Shown: in pieces, positions 1 through 8,893 of the stretch | How positions within the stretch are numbered: position 1 is the stretch's first letter | Layout of the letters: each line of letters begins with the position of its first letter | Assembly: GCF_964340835.1 (NCBI RefSeq) | Contig: NZ_OZ204251.1 | Origin: Bombilactobacillus bombi | Lineage (GTDB): Bacteria > Bacillota > Bacilli > Lactobacillales > Lactobacillaceae | Strand: one strand, 5' to 3' | DNA length: 64,000 nt | The notes under the pieces: model-generated | Told to the model about the DNA's origin: nothing | Database searches by the model: none | The model's input: the letters and a program-made list of their open reading frames with translations, nothing else | Position numbers and translations under genes: made by a program

Positions 1-795
1 CAATTCTGGATCAGGTAAAGGAACAGCTGACAACAAGCTTTTAGTGTAAGGATGAAGGGGATGATTATAGACTTCATCGGCTGTTCCTAATTCCATCAGA
101 CGTCCTTGGTGCATGACGGCAATTCGATCACTGATGTATTTAACCATGGATAAATCATGGGCAATGAAAAGATAAGTGAGGTTCTTTTTACGCTGAATAT
201 CTTTCATTAGATTAACGACTTGCGCTTGAATAGAAACGTCCAAAGCTGAAATAGGCTCATCAGCAATAATAAACTTGGGATCAACTGCTAATGCTCGAGC
301 AATACCAATTCTTTGACGTTGTCCGCCAGAAAACTCATGTGGATAACGGGTAGCATGATCTGGATTGAGACCAACAATTTGAAGTAATTCTTCCACCCGA
401 GCATCGCGTTCTTGATCATTTTTAACTAAATGGTGCACATCTAAGCCTTCAGCAATAATATCTTTGACCTTCATTCGGGGATCTAAAGAAGCATATGGAT
501 CTTGAAAAATCATCTGCATTTCTCGACGAAATTCCAACATCTGCTTGCTATGACTTTTGATTTTGCTGATATCTTTACCATCAAACATAATTTTGCCGCT
601 AGTAGGATTATAAAGACGAATGATACTCCGACCGGTAGTACTTTTACCAGAACCTGATTCACCTACAAGTCCAAAGGTTTCACCTTCATAAATATCAAAA
701 CTGATATCATCAACAGCTTTGACTTCATTAGGCTTTCCAGGACTGAAATATTGTTTAAGATGTTGAACTTGCACAATTTTTTTGGCAGTTGTCAT
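1..795 (-). CDS. oppF: Oligopeptide ABC transporter ATP-binding protein OppF (3' end outside window)
   Basis: Cytoplasmic ATPase that pairs with OppD to power peptide import through OppBC. The first 265 codons are present and the C-terminus lies before base 1. I read Walker A GESGSGKS at about residues 45-52, the Q-loop FQDPYASLDP near 98, the signature FSGGQRQR at 155-162 and Walker B FIIADE at 175-180, followed by the H-loop in IAHDLSMV. The oligopeptide-transporter C-terminal region begins at HPYTKSLLSA. The ATG at 793-795 sits one base after the oppD stop and has a GGAGG inside the oppD 3' end, so it is the last visible gene of an oppA-B-C-D-F operon. It is called OppF rather than OppD by gene order and the shorter N-terminus. 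Confidence 0.93.
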   Translation of the reverse strand, partial: MTTAKKIVQVQHLKQYFSPGKPNEVKAVDDISFDIYEGETFGLVGESGSGKSTTGRSIIRLYNPTSGKIMFDGKDISKIKSHSKQMLEFRREMQMIFQDPYASLDPRMKVKDIIAEGLDVHHLVKNDQERDARVEELLQIVGLNPDHATRYPHEFSGGQRQRIGIARALAVDPKFIIADEPISALDVSIQAQVVNLMKDIQRKKNLTYLFIAHDLSMVKYISDRIAVMHQGRLMELGTADEVYNHPLHPYTKSLLSAVPLPDPEL

Positions 796-796
796 T

Positions 797-1873
797 TTAA
801 TTCAATCCTCCTTCAGCTGTATTTTCTACTTGGCCAGCTTTAATTAAACGATCATATTCTTCGGAACGTTTTTGAATAGCTGCAGGAGGAGTCACTTTAG
901 GAGCATCTGGGTGTAATAACCACGTAGCAGCATAATGTGTAGGACTTACTTTGAAAAATGGTGGCTGTGCTTCTAAATCGATTTTCATAGCATAAGGATT
1001 ACGAGGAGCAAACGCATCACCCTTAGGTGGATCTAACAAGTCAGGAGGAGTACCTGGAATAGAGGCTAGTTTACCATTGCCGATGTCTAAAGTAGGCATG
1101 GAGCTTAGCAAGCCCCAAGTATATGGATGCTGTGGCTTATAAAAGATATCATCCACCGTTCCGTACTCTACAATTTTGCCCGCGTACATAACTGCAACAC
1201 GATCAGCAATTCCAGCAACGACACCCAAATCATGAGTAATAAAAATAATTGAAGTTTCTAATTTTTCTTGTAGTTCGCGCATAAGATCAATAATTTGCGC
1301 TTGAACAGTCACATCTAATGCTGTAGTGGGTTCATCTGCAATTAAAATTTCCGGATAATTGACTATAGCAATCGCAATCACAATTCTTTGGCGTTGACCA
1401 CCAGAAAATTGGTGAGGATAATCTTTCATCCGTGCAGCTGCATTTGGAATACCAACTAATTCTAGGACTTCTTGAGCCCGTTTGAGGGCTTTTTCTTTAG
1501 AAATTTTGCCATGAATTAAAAGTGGTTCAGCAACTTGTTTACCAATGGGCATAGTTGGATCCAGCGAGGTCATTGGATCTTGGAAAATCATAGCAATATC
1601 ATTACCGCGATGATCATCCATTTGCTTTTCACTTTCTTTTAATAAATCCTGACCCTTGTATTTAATCTCACCACTGACTACTTGGGCATTTGGCGCTAAC
1701 AACCCCATAATACTTCTAGTAGTAACAGATTTACCAGAACCCGATTCACCAACAATAGCCAGCGTTTCGCCTTTTTTAAGGTTAAAGCTAACGTCACGAA
1801 TTGCCTGCACTGTACCAGCATAAGTTTTAAAATTAATTTTAAGATTATTTACTTCGAGAATTTCATGTGCCAT
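797..1873 (-). CDS. oppD: Oligopeptide ABC transporter ATP-binding protein OppD
   Basis: A 358-residue ATPase subunit of the oligopeptide importer, acting at the inner face of the membrane. Walker A GESGSGKS is at 42-49, the Q-loop FQDPMTSLDP at about 97-106, the signature FSGGQRQR at 156-163, Walker B ILIADE at 176-181 and the H-loop His at 214. The C-terminal oligo_HPY region follows (HPYTWGLLSSMP). It lies between oppC and oppF with gaps of about a dozen and one base, so the genes are co-transcribed. All catalytic motifs are intact and the length is typical. Opp systems in lactobacilli supply peptides to amino-acid auxotrophs. Confidence 0.95.
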   Translation of the reverse strand: MAHEILEVNNLKINFKTYAGTVQAIRDVSFNLKKGETLAIVGESGSGKSVTTRSIMGLLAPNAQVVSGEIKYKGQDLLKESEKQMDDHRGNDIAMIFQDPMTSLDPTMPIGKQVAEPLLIHGKISKEKALKRAQEVLELVGIPNAAARMKDYPHQFSGGQRQRIVIAIAIVNYPEILIADEPTTALDVTVQAQIIDLMRELQEKLETSIIFITHDLGVVAGIADRVAVMYAGKIVEYGTVDDIFYKPQHPYTWGLLSSMPTLDIGNGKLASIPGTPPDLLDPPKGDAFAPRNPYAMKIDLEAQPPFFKVSPTHYAATWLLHPDAPKVTPPAAIQKRSEEYDRLIKAGQVENTAEGGLN

Positions 1874-1885
1874 TATTTTAACCTC

Positions 1886-2905
1886 CTATTCAGATTTTGG
1901 ATCAAAGGCATCGCGTAAGCCATCAGCGAATAAGTTGAATGCAATCATCAAAATACAAAGAACTAAGGCTGGATACCACATTTGATAAGGCAAGAAACGG
2001 AAAGCCTTTTGACCATCAGATAACAAGGTTCCTAAAGAAGCATTAGGTGCTGGAATACCAATTCCAATAAAGCTTAAGAAGGCTTCAAAGAAAATTGCAC
2101 TCGGAATAGAAAACATTGTCTGAATAATGATGGTTGAAGATAGGTTAGGAATCAAGTGTTTACGAGCAATCCGCCAGGGCGATTCGCCAATAGTGATTGA
2201 AGCTAAGATATACTCTTGTTCTTTGAGCTGCAAGGTTTGGGCTCGGATCAGTCGCGCCATGGTAACCCAACTACTAAAAGCAATAGCCAAAATAATAGAG
2301 GTTAATCCAGGTTTTAAAACTAACAACAGCAAGATAGCAACAATTAAGTTAGGCACTGAAGAAATGATTTCAATGATACGTTGCAAAACTAAATCAACCG
2401 TGCCACCTTTCCAACCGGAAATAATACCATAAGGCAAACCAATAATTAAATCAACCAAAGTAGCAATAAAAGCAATTATTAAAGATAGACGAGTACCATA
2501 AAGAATTCGGGAAAATAAATCACGTCCCAGATAATCAGTACCTAAGACATAAGTACGATTCTTAGGAACATTGTTAATTTCATATGGATTTGTTACAATC
2601 CCAGCACTATTTTTAATGCGTCCGCGAAATCCAGGAATGTTAGTATTAGCTATTCTTGGTGGTAAATTGGCATAATCCGGATTTTGGGAATTAGGATCAT
2701 GTGGTGATAAAATGGGCGCTGCAAAAGCAATAATCATGATAATTACAAGAACAAAGAAGGAAACCACGGCCACTTTGTCTTTCCGCAAACGGCGCACAGC
2801 ATCTTGAAAGAAGGTTAATGAAGGTGCGCTAATTTTTTCTTGATTTTCTGATTGATCGCTGGTGATTTTCTTGAAGCTATCAGCAGTAATTTTAATATCA
2901 GCCAT
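1886..2905 (-). CDS. oppC: Oligopeptide ABC transporter permease OppC
   Basis: A 339-residue inner-membrane permease that forms the channel with OppB. A charged cytoplasmic N-terminus of about 42 residues precedes the first membrane segment (residues 45-67). A long extracellular loop follows, then a block of five hydrophobic segments carrying the BPD_transp_1 fold. The EAA-type coupling loop that docks on the ATPases is visible around EYILASITIGESPWRIARKH. The N-terminal extension is longer than in OppB, as is usual for OppC. It starts two bases after the oppB stop and is clearly part of the opp operon. Confidence 0.94.
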   Translation of the reverse strand: MADIKITADSFKKITSDQSENQEKISAPSLTFFQDAVRRLRKDKVAVVSFFVLVIIMIIAFAAPILSPHDPNSQNPDYANLPPRIANTNIPGFRGRIKNSAGIVTNPYEINNVPKNRTYVLGTDYLGRDLFSRILYGTRLSLIIAFIATLVDLIIGLPYGIISGWKGGTVDLVLQRIIEIISSVPNLIVAILLLLVLKPGLTSIILAIAFSSWVTMARLIRAQTLQLKEQEYILASITIGESPWRIARKHLIPNLSSTIIIQTMFSIPSAIFFEAFLSFIGIGIPAPNASLGTLLSDGQKAFRFLPYQMWYPALVLCILMIAFNLFADGLRDAFDPKSE

Positions 2906-2907
2906 AA

Positions 2908-3840
2908 TTAGTTACCCTCCTTATTTGTGAGCCGAATTCGTGGGTCGATAATGCTATACAAGATATCAGTAATCAATAACATAACCATAAACATAATAGA
3001 GTAGAAAATTGTAAGTCCCATAATTGTTGGATAATCATTAGTCATGATTGACTTAACAAATTGTTCACCAATTCCAGGAATAGAGAAGATATTTTCAACA
3101 ACTAGCGAACCAGTAAGAATGTTGGCAGTTAATGGTCCGATAATAGTAATAACAGGAATTAAAGAATTTCTCAAAGTATGTTTAACTACTGTTTGCCAGC
3201 GAGTATTTCCTTTGGCCTTGGAAAGTTCAATATAATCACTATTTAAAACATCCACCATTTCTGTCCGCATGAAGCGAGCAATTTGGGCAAGGGGAGAAAC
3301 TGCTAAGGCAATTGACGGTAAAATACTAGACTGCCAGCCATTCCAAAGAGCGATAGGGAACATATGCCATTTAAAGGCCAAATAAAATTGAAGCAAAACA
3401 CCTAAAACAAAACTAGGAACAGAGATTCCCAAAATAGAAACGAAAGTTGCCAAACTATCAATCCAAGTATTTTTATTGATAGCAGCAATGGCACCTAATA
3501 AAATTCCTAAAATTGAGCCGATAATCATCGCTTGAGCTCCGATTAACATTGAAGGCTGCAAGCGAGTCATAATTAAGGAAGCTACTGGTTGGTTATTGAA
3601 TTGGAAGGAAGTTCCAAAATCGCCATGTAATAGGTTCACCATGTAAATAAGATATTGTTGCCAGATAGGTTTATTCAACCCATATTGTTGATTCATGATT
3701 TTTAATTGGGCTGCCGATAGTTTATCCTGATTGGTAAAAGGAGTTCCGGGCATCATTTTCATCATGAAAAACGTTACACTGGCGACGATGAACAAGGTCA
3801 AAATCATATAAAAAATACGTTTAATTATATATTTGGTCAT
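2908..3840 (-). CDS. oppB: Oligopeptide ABC transporter permease OppB
   Basis: Permease of the oligopeptide importer, 310 residues from the chosen start. Residues MTKYIIKRIFYMILTL open a first membrane helix, and five more follow. The coupling loop is DYIELSKAKGNTRWQTVVKH. The ATG at 3838-3840 is preceded by AAAGGAGA at eight bases, so it is preferred over the in-frame ATG eight codons upstream, which lacks a ribosome-binding site. The gene follows oppA across a hairpin terminator (3867-3905). Partial read-through there would make the abundant receptor in excess over the membrane subunits. Confidence 0.94.
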   Translation of the reverse strand: MTKYIIKRIFYMILTLFIVASVTFFMMKMMPGTPFTNQDKLSAAQLKIMNQQYGLNKPIWQQYLIYMVNLLHGDFGTSFQFNNQPVASLIMTRLQPSMLIGAQAMIIGSILGILLGAIAAINKNTWIDSLATFVSILGISVPSFVLGVLLQFYLAFKWHMFPIALWNGWQSSILPSIALAVSPLAQIARFMRTEMVDVLNSDYIELSKAKGNTRWQTVVKHTLRNSLIPVITIIGPLTANILTGSLVVENIFSIPGIGEQFVKSIMTNDYPTIMGLTIFYSIMFMVMLLITDILYSIIDPRIRLTNKEGN

Positions 3841-3861
3841 TGTGGCCGTCTCCTTTATAAA

Positions 3862-3905
3862 CAAAATAAAAGCGAAGCTTAATGTTTATTTGAACTTCGC
3901 TTTTA
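3862..3905 (-). terminator. Hairpin between oppA and oppB (probable partial terminator)
   Basis: TAAAAGCGAAG (3867-3877) and CTTCGCTTTTA (3895-3905) form an 11-bp perfect stem. On the minus strand the stem is followed by TTTTATTTTG. It lies between oppA and the rest of its operon, the usual place for a processing or attenuating hairpin that raises receptor over permease. Confidence 0.8.
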
Positions 3906-3917
3906 TTACTGAGTTAA

Positions 3918-5564
3918 TTAATCTTTAACACGAAGTGAAACCATGTTATAACTGCCTGATGGGCCGTAATCCAAATCCTTAACACGTGAATGAGTCATGA
4001 AAGCTGCACCATTTTGATATAGTGGAATGACACCTTGTTGTTCATTGGCGACATTTTGAGCATCAACCATATCTTTCCAACGTGCCGCAGGATTATTAGC
4101 ATCCTCATTCATACTCTTATTTACTAGGGCGTCGTATTCTGGATTATTCCATTTACCATTGTTGTTGCTAGCATCAGCAGTAAATAGAGTTAAAAAGTTA
4201 ATTGGATCAGGGAAGTCAGCGTTCCAAGCTGTTACTACCATATCAAAATCACCGTTAGAAGAACGAGTTAAGCGACTCTTGAAAGGAACGTTATTTAGAG
4301 TGATTTTGAGACCAGGTAATTTTTCTAATTGATTTTGTAAATATTCATCTTGCTTTTTAGCAATATCAGTATCATCACCTAATAGAGTTAAGTTGAACTT
4401 TTTACCAGTATTACCTGTTTCAGCCAATCCTTCTTTCCAAAGCTTCTTCGCTTTAGCTAAATCATAGGTAGCGTTAGCTTTGCCGGTTTTAGCAGTTTCA
4501 GATGTGAAGTCCTTACTCTTGTTTTGAGGATCAAATGACATATTAGATGGAGTAAATGAATGTGCAGGAGTAGTTCCATTACCTAAGACTTTCTTAGTTA
4601 ATTGTTCACGATTGATTGCTAAAGAAAGAGCTTGGCGAATCTTTTGGTTTTTAAAAAGTTCATTTTTCTTTTCGTTCATTTCAATATAGAAAGTAGAATT
4701 TTGTTTTTGAATACTGTAGCCCTTAGATCCCTTCATTTGCTTGGAAGTATCACCTGTTAAATTAACACGGTCTAACTTATTAGATTGATATAGATTCAAG
4801 GCAGTAGAGGCATCTTTAACTACTTGATATTGAATTGTCTTTACTTTGACATCTTTTGCATTCCAATAACTATTGTTTTTAACCTCAGTCCAACTATTGT
4901 CTGGACCGTTCCATTTAGCTAATTTATAAGGACCATTGAAGACTAAAGTCTTAGAATTAGTACCATATTTTTTACCCCATTTATCAACATTTTTAGGATT
5001 TTGTGGATAGAATGTTGAAGAGGTCATTAATTGATCAAAGTAAGGAATAGGTTTTTCTAGTGTTACTTGGAAAGTGTGTTTATCTAAAGCTTTAACACCT
5101 AAAGAATCGACTGGTTTTTTACCAGCTGTGATATCTTTGGCATTGGCAATGCCTTCATAGATATAAGCATATTGAGATTTGGTTTTAGGATTGACAGTCC
5201 GCCGCCAGGCATAAACAAAATCATCCGCGGTTACAGGATCACCGTTACTCCATTTAGCATTGGTCCGTAAAGGAAAAGTATAAGTCAAACCATTATTAGT
5301 TGGTTTAACCACCTTGGTAGCAATCGCAGGTTCAATATCTTTACCCTTATAACGGTACAAGCCTTCCATTGTATTAGTAAGATTTTGAGCGCCAATAACA
5401 TCAGTGTTCATAGATGAATCCATCGTCGCAATGACATCTGATGCAGATATTCTCACTGTGCTTTTTGGTGCTTGTGCTTTGGAGGATGAAGATCCACATC
5501 CTACTAGTGCACTGGCACTTAATAAAACAGTGGCTCCAGCAACTAAAAATTTATTAAATTTCAT
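3918..5564 (-). CDS. oppA: Oligopeptide-binding lipoprotein OppA
   Basis: A 548-residue extracytoplasmic receptor that delivers peptides to OppBCDF. The N-terminus has a basic start, a hydrophobic stretch and the lipobox LVGC with lipidated Cys23, followed by a Ser-rich linker. The rest matches the SBP_bac_5 fold, with the characteristic segment KWSNGDPVTADDFVYAWRR near 105-125. The ATG is preceded by GAGGAGAGG. It is the first gene of the opp operon, with about 107 bases separating it from hflX upstream. No residue looks missing. Specificity for peptide length cannot be read from the sequence. Confidence 0.95.
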   Translation of the reverse strand: MKFNKFLVAGATVLLSASALVGCGSSSSKAQAPKSTVRISASDVIATMDSSMNTDVIGAQNLTNTMEGLYRYKGKDIEPAIATKVVKPTNNGLTYTFPLRTNAKWSNGDPVTADDFVYAWRRTVNPKTKSQYAYIYEGIANAKDITAGKKPVDSLGVKALDKHTFQVTLEKPIPYFDQLMTSSTFYPQNPKNVDKWGKKYGTNSKTLVFNGPYKLAKWNGPDNSWTEVKNNSYWNAKDVKVKTIQYQVVKDASTALNLYQSNKLDRVNLTGDTSKQMKGSKGYSIQKQNSTFYIEMNEKKNELFKNQKIRQALSLAINREQLTKKVLGNGTTPAHSFTPSNMSFDPQNKSKDFTSETAKTGKANATYDLAKAKKLWKEGLAETGNTGKKFNLTLLGDDTDIAKKQDEYLQNQLEKLPGLKITLNNVPFKSRLTRSSNGDFDMVVTAWNADFPDPINFLTLFTADASNNNGKWNNPEYDALVNKSMNEDANNPAARWKDMVDAQNVANEQQGVIPLYQNGAAFMTHSRVKDLDYGPSGSYNMVSLRVKD

Positions 5565-5671
5565 TTGAACCTCTCCTCATTATTAAATATTGTACTTAGT
5601 TTACAATGTTCATAATTAAAAGTAAATACCAAAATTAAAAAAAACTAATTATCTCCCATGGATTTATTAGC

Positions 5672-6928
5672 TTAATCAATTTGGTATTCAGTCAAAGATT
5701 CATAATCTGTAGTGCTCACTAGCAATTGATAAATAGTACCTTCATTAGTATAGGATTGGTTTTGAATGACAAGTTGATTAATAGATTGATTTAATTGAGA
5801 GTTACTGTAAGGAATCAGTACTTTTATTACTCGATAGTTGGAGAATAATTTTTGATAAATTAATTCAATTAAAGTTTTCAAAGAGCTTTCTTGCAATGCA
5901 GAATAATAAATATTATTACCAATAACTTGCGGTCCTTGAAAGTCTGAGGTTTGATCCGCTTTATTATAAGCATAAATCATGGGTTTATTAGTAATACCAA
6001 TTTCGCTTAATGTTTGTTGTGTAGTTTGCATCATTTGTTCTCGATGAGAATCGGAAGCATCAATTACTTGTACTAAAAGATCTGCATTTTTTGCCTCAGC
6101 AAGTGTGGATTGAAAAGCTTCAATTAAATTGTGCGGTAATTTGCTGACAAATCCCACAGTATCAGATAATAAAAAGCTGGGCTTTTGGGGCAAGGTAATT
6201 TTGCGAATAGAAGTATCCAACGTAGCAAAAAGCTGATCTTTAACAAAAACTTTTTTACTATTTTTATCGGCAACTAAATCGAGTATGCCATTTAAAGTAG
6301 TAGATTTGCCTGCATTAGTGTATCCAACTAAGGCTACTTGTGGTAATTTTGAATTTTGTCGTCTTGCACCTTGCGTATTTAGAGTTTGTTTAACGTGGCG
6401 CAATTCTTGTTTTAATTTAGTAATCTGTTGGCGAATAGTGCGGCGATTGAGCTCTAGCTTGCTTTCGCCAGCACCACGATTGGCTAAACCACTTTGACCT
6501 CGTTGTTGATCTAAAGGATTACCTGAAGGATGAATGCGCGGTAATTGATATTGCAATTGAGCAATAGCTACTTGCAATTGGGCTTGACGACTATGGGCTC
6601 TTTGCGTGAAAACTTGCAAAATAAGTTCTGTACGATCTAAAAAGTGCAATTGGGTTGCTTTTTCTAAATTGCGGACTTGCGCAGGTGACAATTCATCGTT
6701 AACAATTATTAAAGACACATTATGGTATTGAGCCAGTTGCTTAATTTCTTGAACTTTTCCTGAACCAAAATAGGTTTTATTGTTAATTTGATCTATATGT
6801 TGTCTGATTTGGTCAACTACTTTGAGATTGTTGGCTGTGACTAATTGGGCCAATTCTGCCATTGAGTAGTCAAAGTCTGTTTGTAAGTGACTAACGCCAG
6901 CAATAATAACTTGATTGTTTTCTTCCAA
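5672..6928 (-). CDS. hflX: Ribosome-associated GTPase HflX
   Basis: A 418-residue GTPase of the HflX family, which binds the large ribosomal subunit and splits stalled ribosomes under stress. The N-terminal HflX domain includes KTYFGSGKVQEI at about 51-62, then a basic coiled linker with SGLANRGAGESKLELNRR at 146-163. G-domain motifs are P-loop GYTNAGKST (202-210), DTVGF (256-260) and NKAD (322-325). The start is TTG at 6926-6928, eight bases after AAGGAG; no better ATG exists. It stands alone between an amino-acid permease and oppA, all on the minus strand. Confidence 0.95.
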   Translation of the reverse strand: MEENNQVIIAGVSHLQTDFDYSMAELAQLVTANNLKVVDQIRQHIDQINNKTYFGSGKVQEIKQLAQYHNVSLIIVNDELSPAQVRNLEKATQLHFLDRTELILQVFTQRAHSRQAQLQVAIAQLQYQLPRIHPSGNPLDQQRGQSGLANRGAGESKLELNRRTIRQQITKLKQELRHVKQTLNTQGARRQNSKLPQVALVGYTNAGKSTTLNGILDLVADKNSKKVFVKDQLFATLDTSIRKITLPQKPSFLLSDTVGFVSKLPHNLIEAFQSTLAEAKNADLLVQVIDASDSHREQMMQTTQQTLSEIGITNKPMIYAYNKADQTSDFQGPQVIGNNIYYSALQESSLKTLIELIYQKLFSNYRVIKVLIPYSNSQLNQSINQLVIQNQSYTNEGTIYQLLVSTTDYESLTEYQID

Positions 6929-6982
6929 AAATTTGCTCCTTAATAAATTGAACTTCTATTGGCAATATGCAACTAATTAACT

Positions 6983-7010
6983 AAAAAAGCAACCCTCAAA
7001 AGGTTGCTTT
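6983..7010 (-). terminator. Rho-independent terminator after the amino-acid permease
   Basis: AAAGCAACC (6986-6994) pairs with GGTTGCTTT (7002-7010) around a 7-base loop. On the minus strand it is followed by a run of six T. It lies directly after the stop of the permease at 7013 and upstream of hflX. Confidence 0.88.
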
Positions 7011-7012
7011 GG

Positions 7013-8455
7013 TTAATTATGTGAATGTTCTCGTTGATATTTGGCAATCAGTGGTAAAACAGCGCCAATAACCAACATCACTAATGGTTCAATAATATTT
7101 AAGGCTAAGACGTGATAAAAAGTTGGTGTTCCAGGTTTTTCATCGACGGGCCAAATGCCTAAAGTAGCAAATAAGAAAGTGATGGCAAAGCACCAAACTC
7201 CGACAGCAACAGCTAATTTGTTGTTTTTGATATAAACAAAGTCTGTTGGATATTTATCATCATGCAGTCGAACTAAAATAAAAGATGAGAACAAGAAGCA
7301 AGTTGTATAAGGTGAAACAATGCCGTTGAGATTTAATAACTGATTAAAGATAGAGTTCATATTAGGCAAAGTTGCACTAGCAACCATAATAAAAGTACAA
7401 ATAGCAGTTGTCAGCCAATAGCCATTAATAGGTAGACCACGATTATCCAATTTGGTTAATCCAGCTGGTAAATATTTTTTGGCTGTATCAGAAAGAAACA
7501 TGCGCGTGCCACCATCTAAAAGGACTGCTAGCTGGGCCATCATATAAATAGCTTGTGTAATTGCAAAAGCATAAAGAAAGAATTGACCACAGCCAAATTC
7601 AGTACCCATCTTTTGAAAGGCATAATAAGAACCGTTCATTTTGAGGTCATTAGGTAAATGATGTGCATTGAAAAAGATTCCTAAAGAAAATGAGCCCAAA
7701 ACAGTTAAAAAGCCAGTCATAATGGCCAACATCCACATAGCTTTAGGGAAATCGTGTTTAGCGTCTTTCATTTCAGTGACATAAGGTGCTGCGAATTCTG
7801 AGCCATTCATAGCAAAAATGATTAAGGCAAAGGAGCCTAAATATTTCATATCTACGTGTGGGATGAAAGATTGTACATTAAAAGGCTGAGTATGCGGAGC
7901 TCCGCCCTTACCTAGGTAAACAATAGTCATAATGACATATAAAATAGTCATAATAAACATGGCCCCACCGCCAATAACACTGAAAATTTGGAGTGCATTT
8001 TTCAGACGATGTTCAACAAAAATAAAAATTGTAAAGATAACAGCAGTTAATAAAGCAAACATGGCATTACTCATTTTGTCAGATAGAGAATTATTACCAT
8101 AAATCATCCATCCAAAAGAAATAACCATAGAATTAGCCACATCAACAATATAAGGCAAGCCAGAGACCCAATAAGTCCAAGCACAAATATAGCCCCATAA
8201 ATCGCCACTAGTATGGCGAACCCAGGAAGTCATGCCGCCACCATCATGATTAAAGACTGAACCCAAATGTCCTACAATCATTTCATAAGGTACAACAAAC
8301 ACAAAGAGCATCAAAATCCAAGTAGTTACGACTGCTAGCCCCTGATTTTGAAAATTATAAATAATATCATCAAAACCGATAACTGTAACAAAATCCATTA
8401 AAGCCACTACTGGCCAACTAATGAATTTTTTGCGATCTGGATTTAAATCATCCAT
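7013..8455 (-). CDS. APC-superfamily amino-acid permease
   Basis: A 480-residue membrane protein with about 12 hydrophobic segments, beginning WPVVALMDFVTVIGFDDIIYNFQNQGL. This fits the first half-broken helix of the amino acid-polyamine-organocation superfamily, closest in feel to the YjeM and glutamate/GABA antiporter branch. The later segment IFAMNGSEFAAPYVTEMKDAKHDFPKAMWM is typical of that branch. The substrate cannot be told. It is monocistronic, with its own terminator directly after the stop and about 150 bases to the next gene upstream. An amino-acid/product antiporter is an alternative to a simple uptake carrier. Confidence 0.85.
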   Translation of the reverse strand: MDDLNPDRKKFISWPVVALMDFVTVIGFDDIIYNFQNQGLAVVTTWILMLFVFVVPYEMIVGHLGSVFNHDGGGMTSWVRHTSGDLWGYICAWTYWVSGLPYIVDVANSMVISFGWMIYGNNSLSDKMSNAMFALLTAVIFTIFIFVEHRLKNALQIFSVIGGGAMFIMTILYVIMTIVYLGKGGAPHTQPFNVQSFIPHVDMKYLGSFALIIFAMNGSEFAAPYVTEMKDAKHDFPKAMWMLAIMTGFLTVLGSFSLGIFFNAHHLPNDLKMNGSYYAFQKMGTEFGCGQFFLYAFAITQAIYMMAQLAVLLDGGTRMFLSDTAKKYLPAGLTKLDNRGLPINGYWLTTAICTFIMVASATLPNMNSIFNQLLNLNGIVSPYTTCFLFSSFILVRLHDDKYPTDFVYIKNNKLAVAVGVWCFAITFLFATLGIWPVDEKPGTPTFYHVLALNIIEPLVMLVIGAVLPLIAKYQREHSHN

Positions 8456-8536
8456 TCCACAATCCTCCCAAATTAGAAAATAACAAAACGTTAAATATTA
8501 TACGCTAAAAGTTATAGTAAAAAAATATAATAATAA

Positions 8537-8567
8537 AAAAAGAGCTAGAACAAAATTTTGTCTTAGC
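8537..8567 (-). terminator. Probable terminator of the small membrane protein gene
   Basis: GCTAGAACAAAA and TTTTGTCTTAGC (8544-8567) form a 12-bp stem with one mismatch and one G-T pair. On the minus strand it is followed by CTCTTTTTTTATT. Confidence 0.65.
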
Positions 8568-8607
8568 ACTTAAAGGAAAACATAGATGATAATAAATATT
8601 TTTTTGT

Positions 8608-8835
8608 TTAATTAGAGGGGATATTGTCTTTTTGTAAAGAACTCCAGAATAAAAAAAGGACAGTATTAAAAATAATGATTAAAATTCCAATTGCAGTAAT
8701 ATACTGAATAGTTTTAATATCCATACTAAGTTGAATAAGTTGATTTTCAGTAGTTAAAAAAGTCGGTAAAACTGTCAATAAAACGCCGACTAATAAAATA
8801 ATAAAATAACAGGTGTTAATAATTTTGTTTTTCAT
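8608..8835 (-). CDS. Small two-helix membrane protein of unknown function
   Basis: A 75-residue protein not recognised as a family. It shows two hydrophobic helices (about residues 6-25 and 44-66) joined by a short polar loop, with basic residues at the N-terminus. GGGAGA lies nine bases before the ATG, and a hairpin with a T-run follows the gene. It diverges from the large membrane protein gene at 8894. The ribosome-binding site, terminator and transmembrane pattern argue that it is a real gene. No partner can be inferred. Confidence 0.6.
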   Translation of the reverse strand: MKNKIINTCYFIILLVGVLLTVLPTFLTTENQLIQLSMDIKTIQYITAIGILIIIFNTVLFLFWSSLQKDNIPSN

Positions 8836-8893
8836 AGCTATTCTCCCTAGGTATATTATAATATTATCATAGTTTTAACAAGGAGATTACACA

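Noticed and set aside
2127..2432. Open frame on the plus strand inside oppC
   Set aside because: It lies wholly within a well-supported gene, has no ribosome-binding site and its protein shows no recognisable domain.
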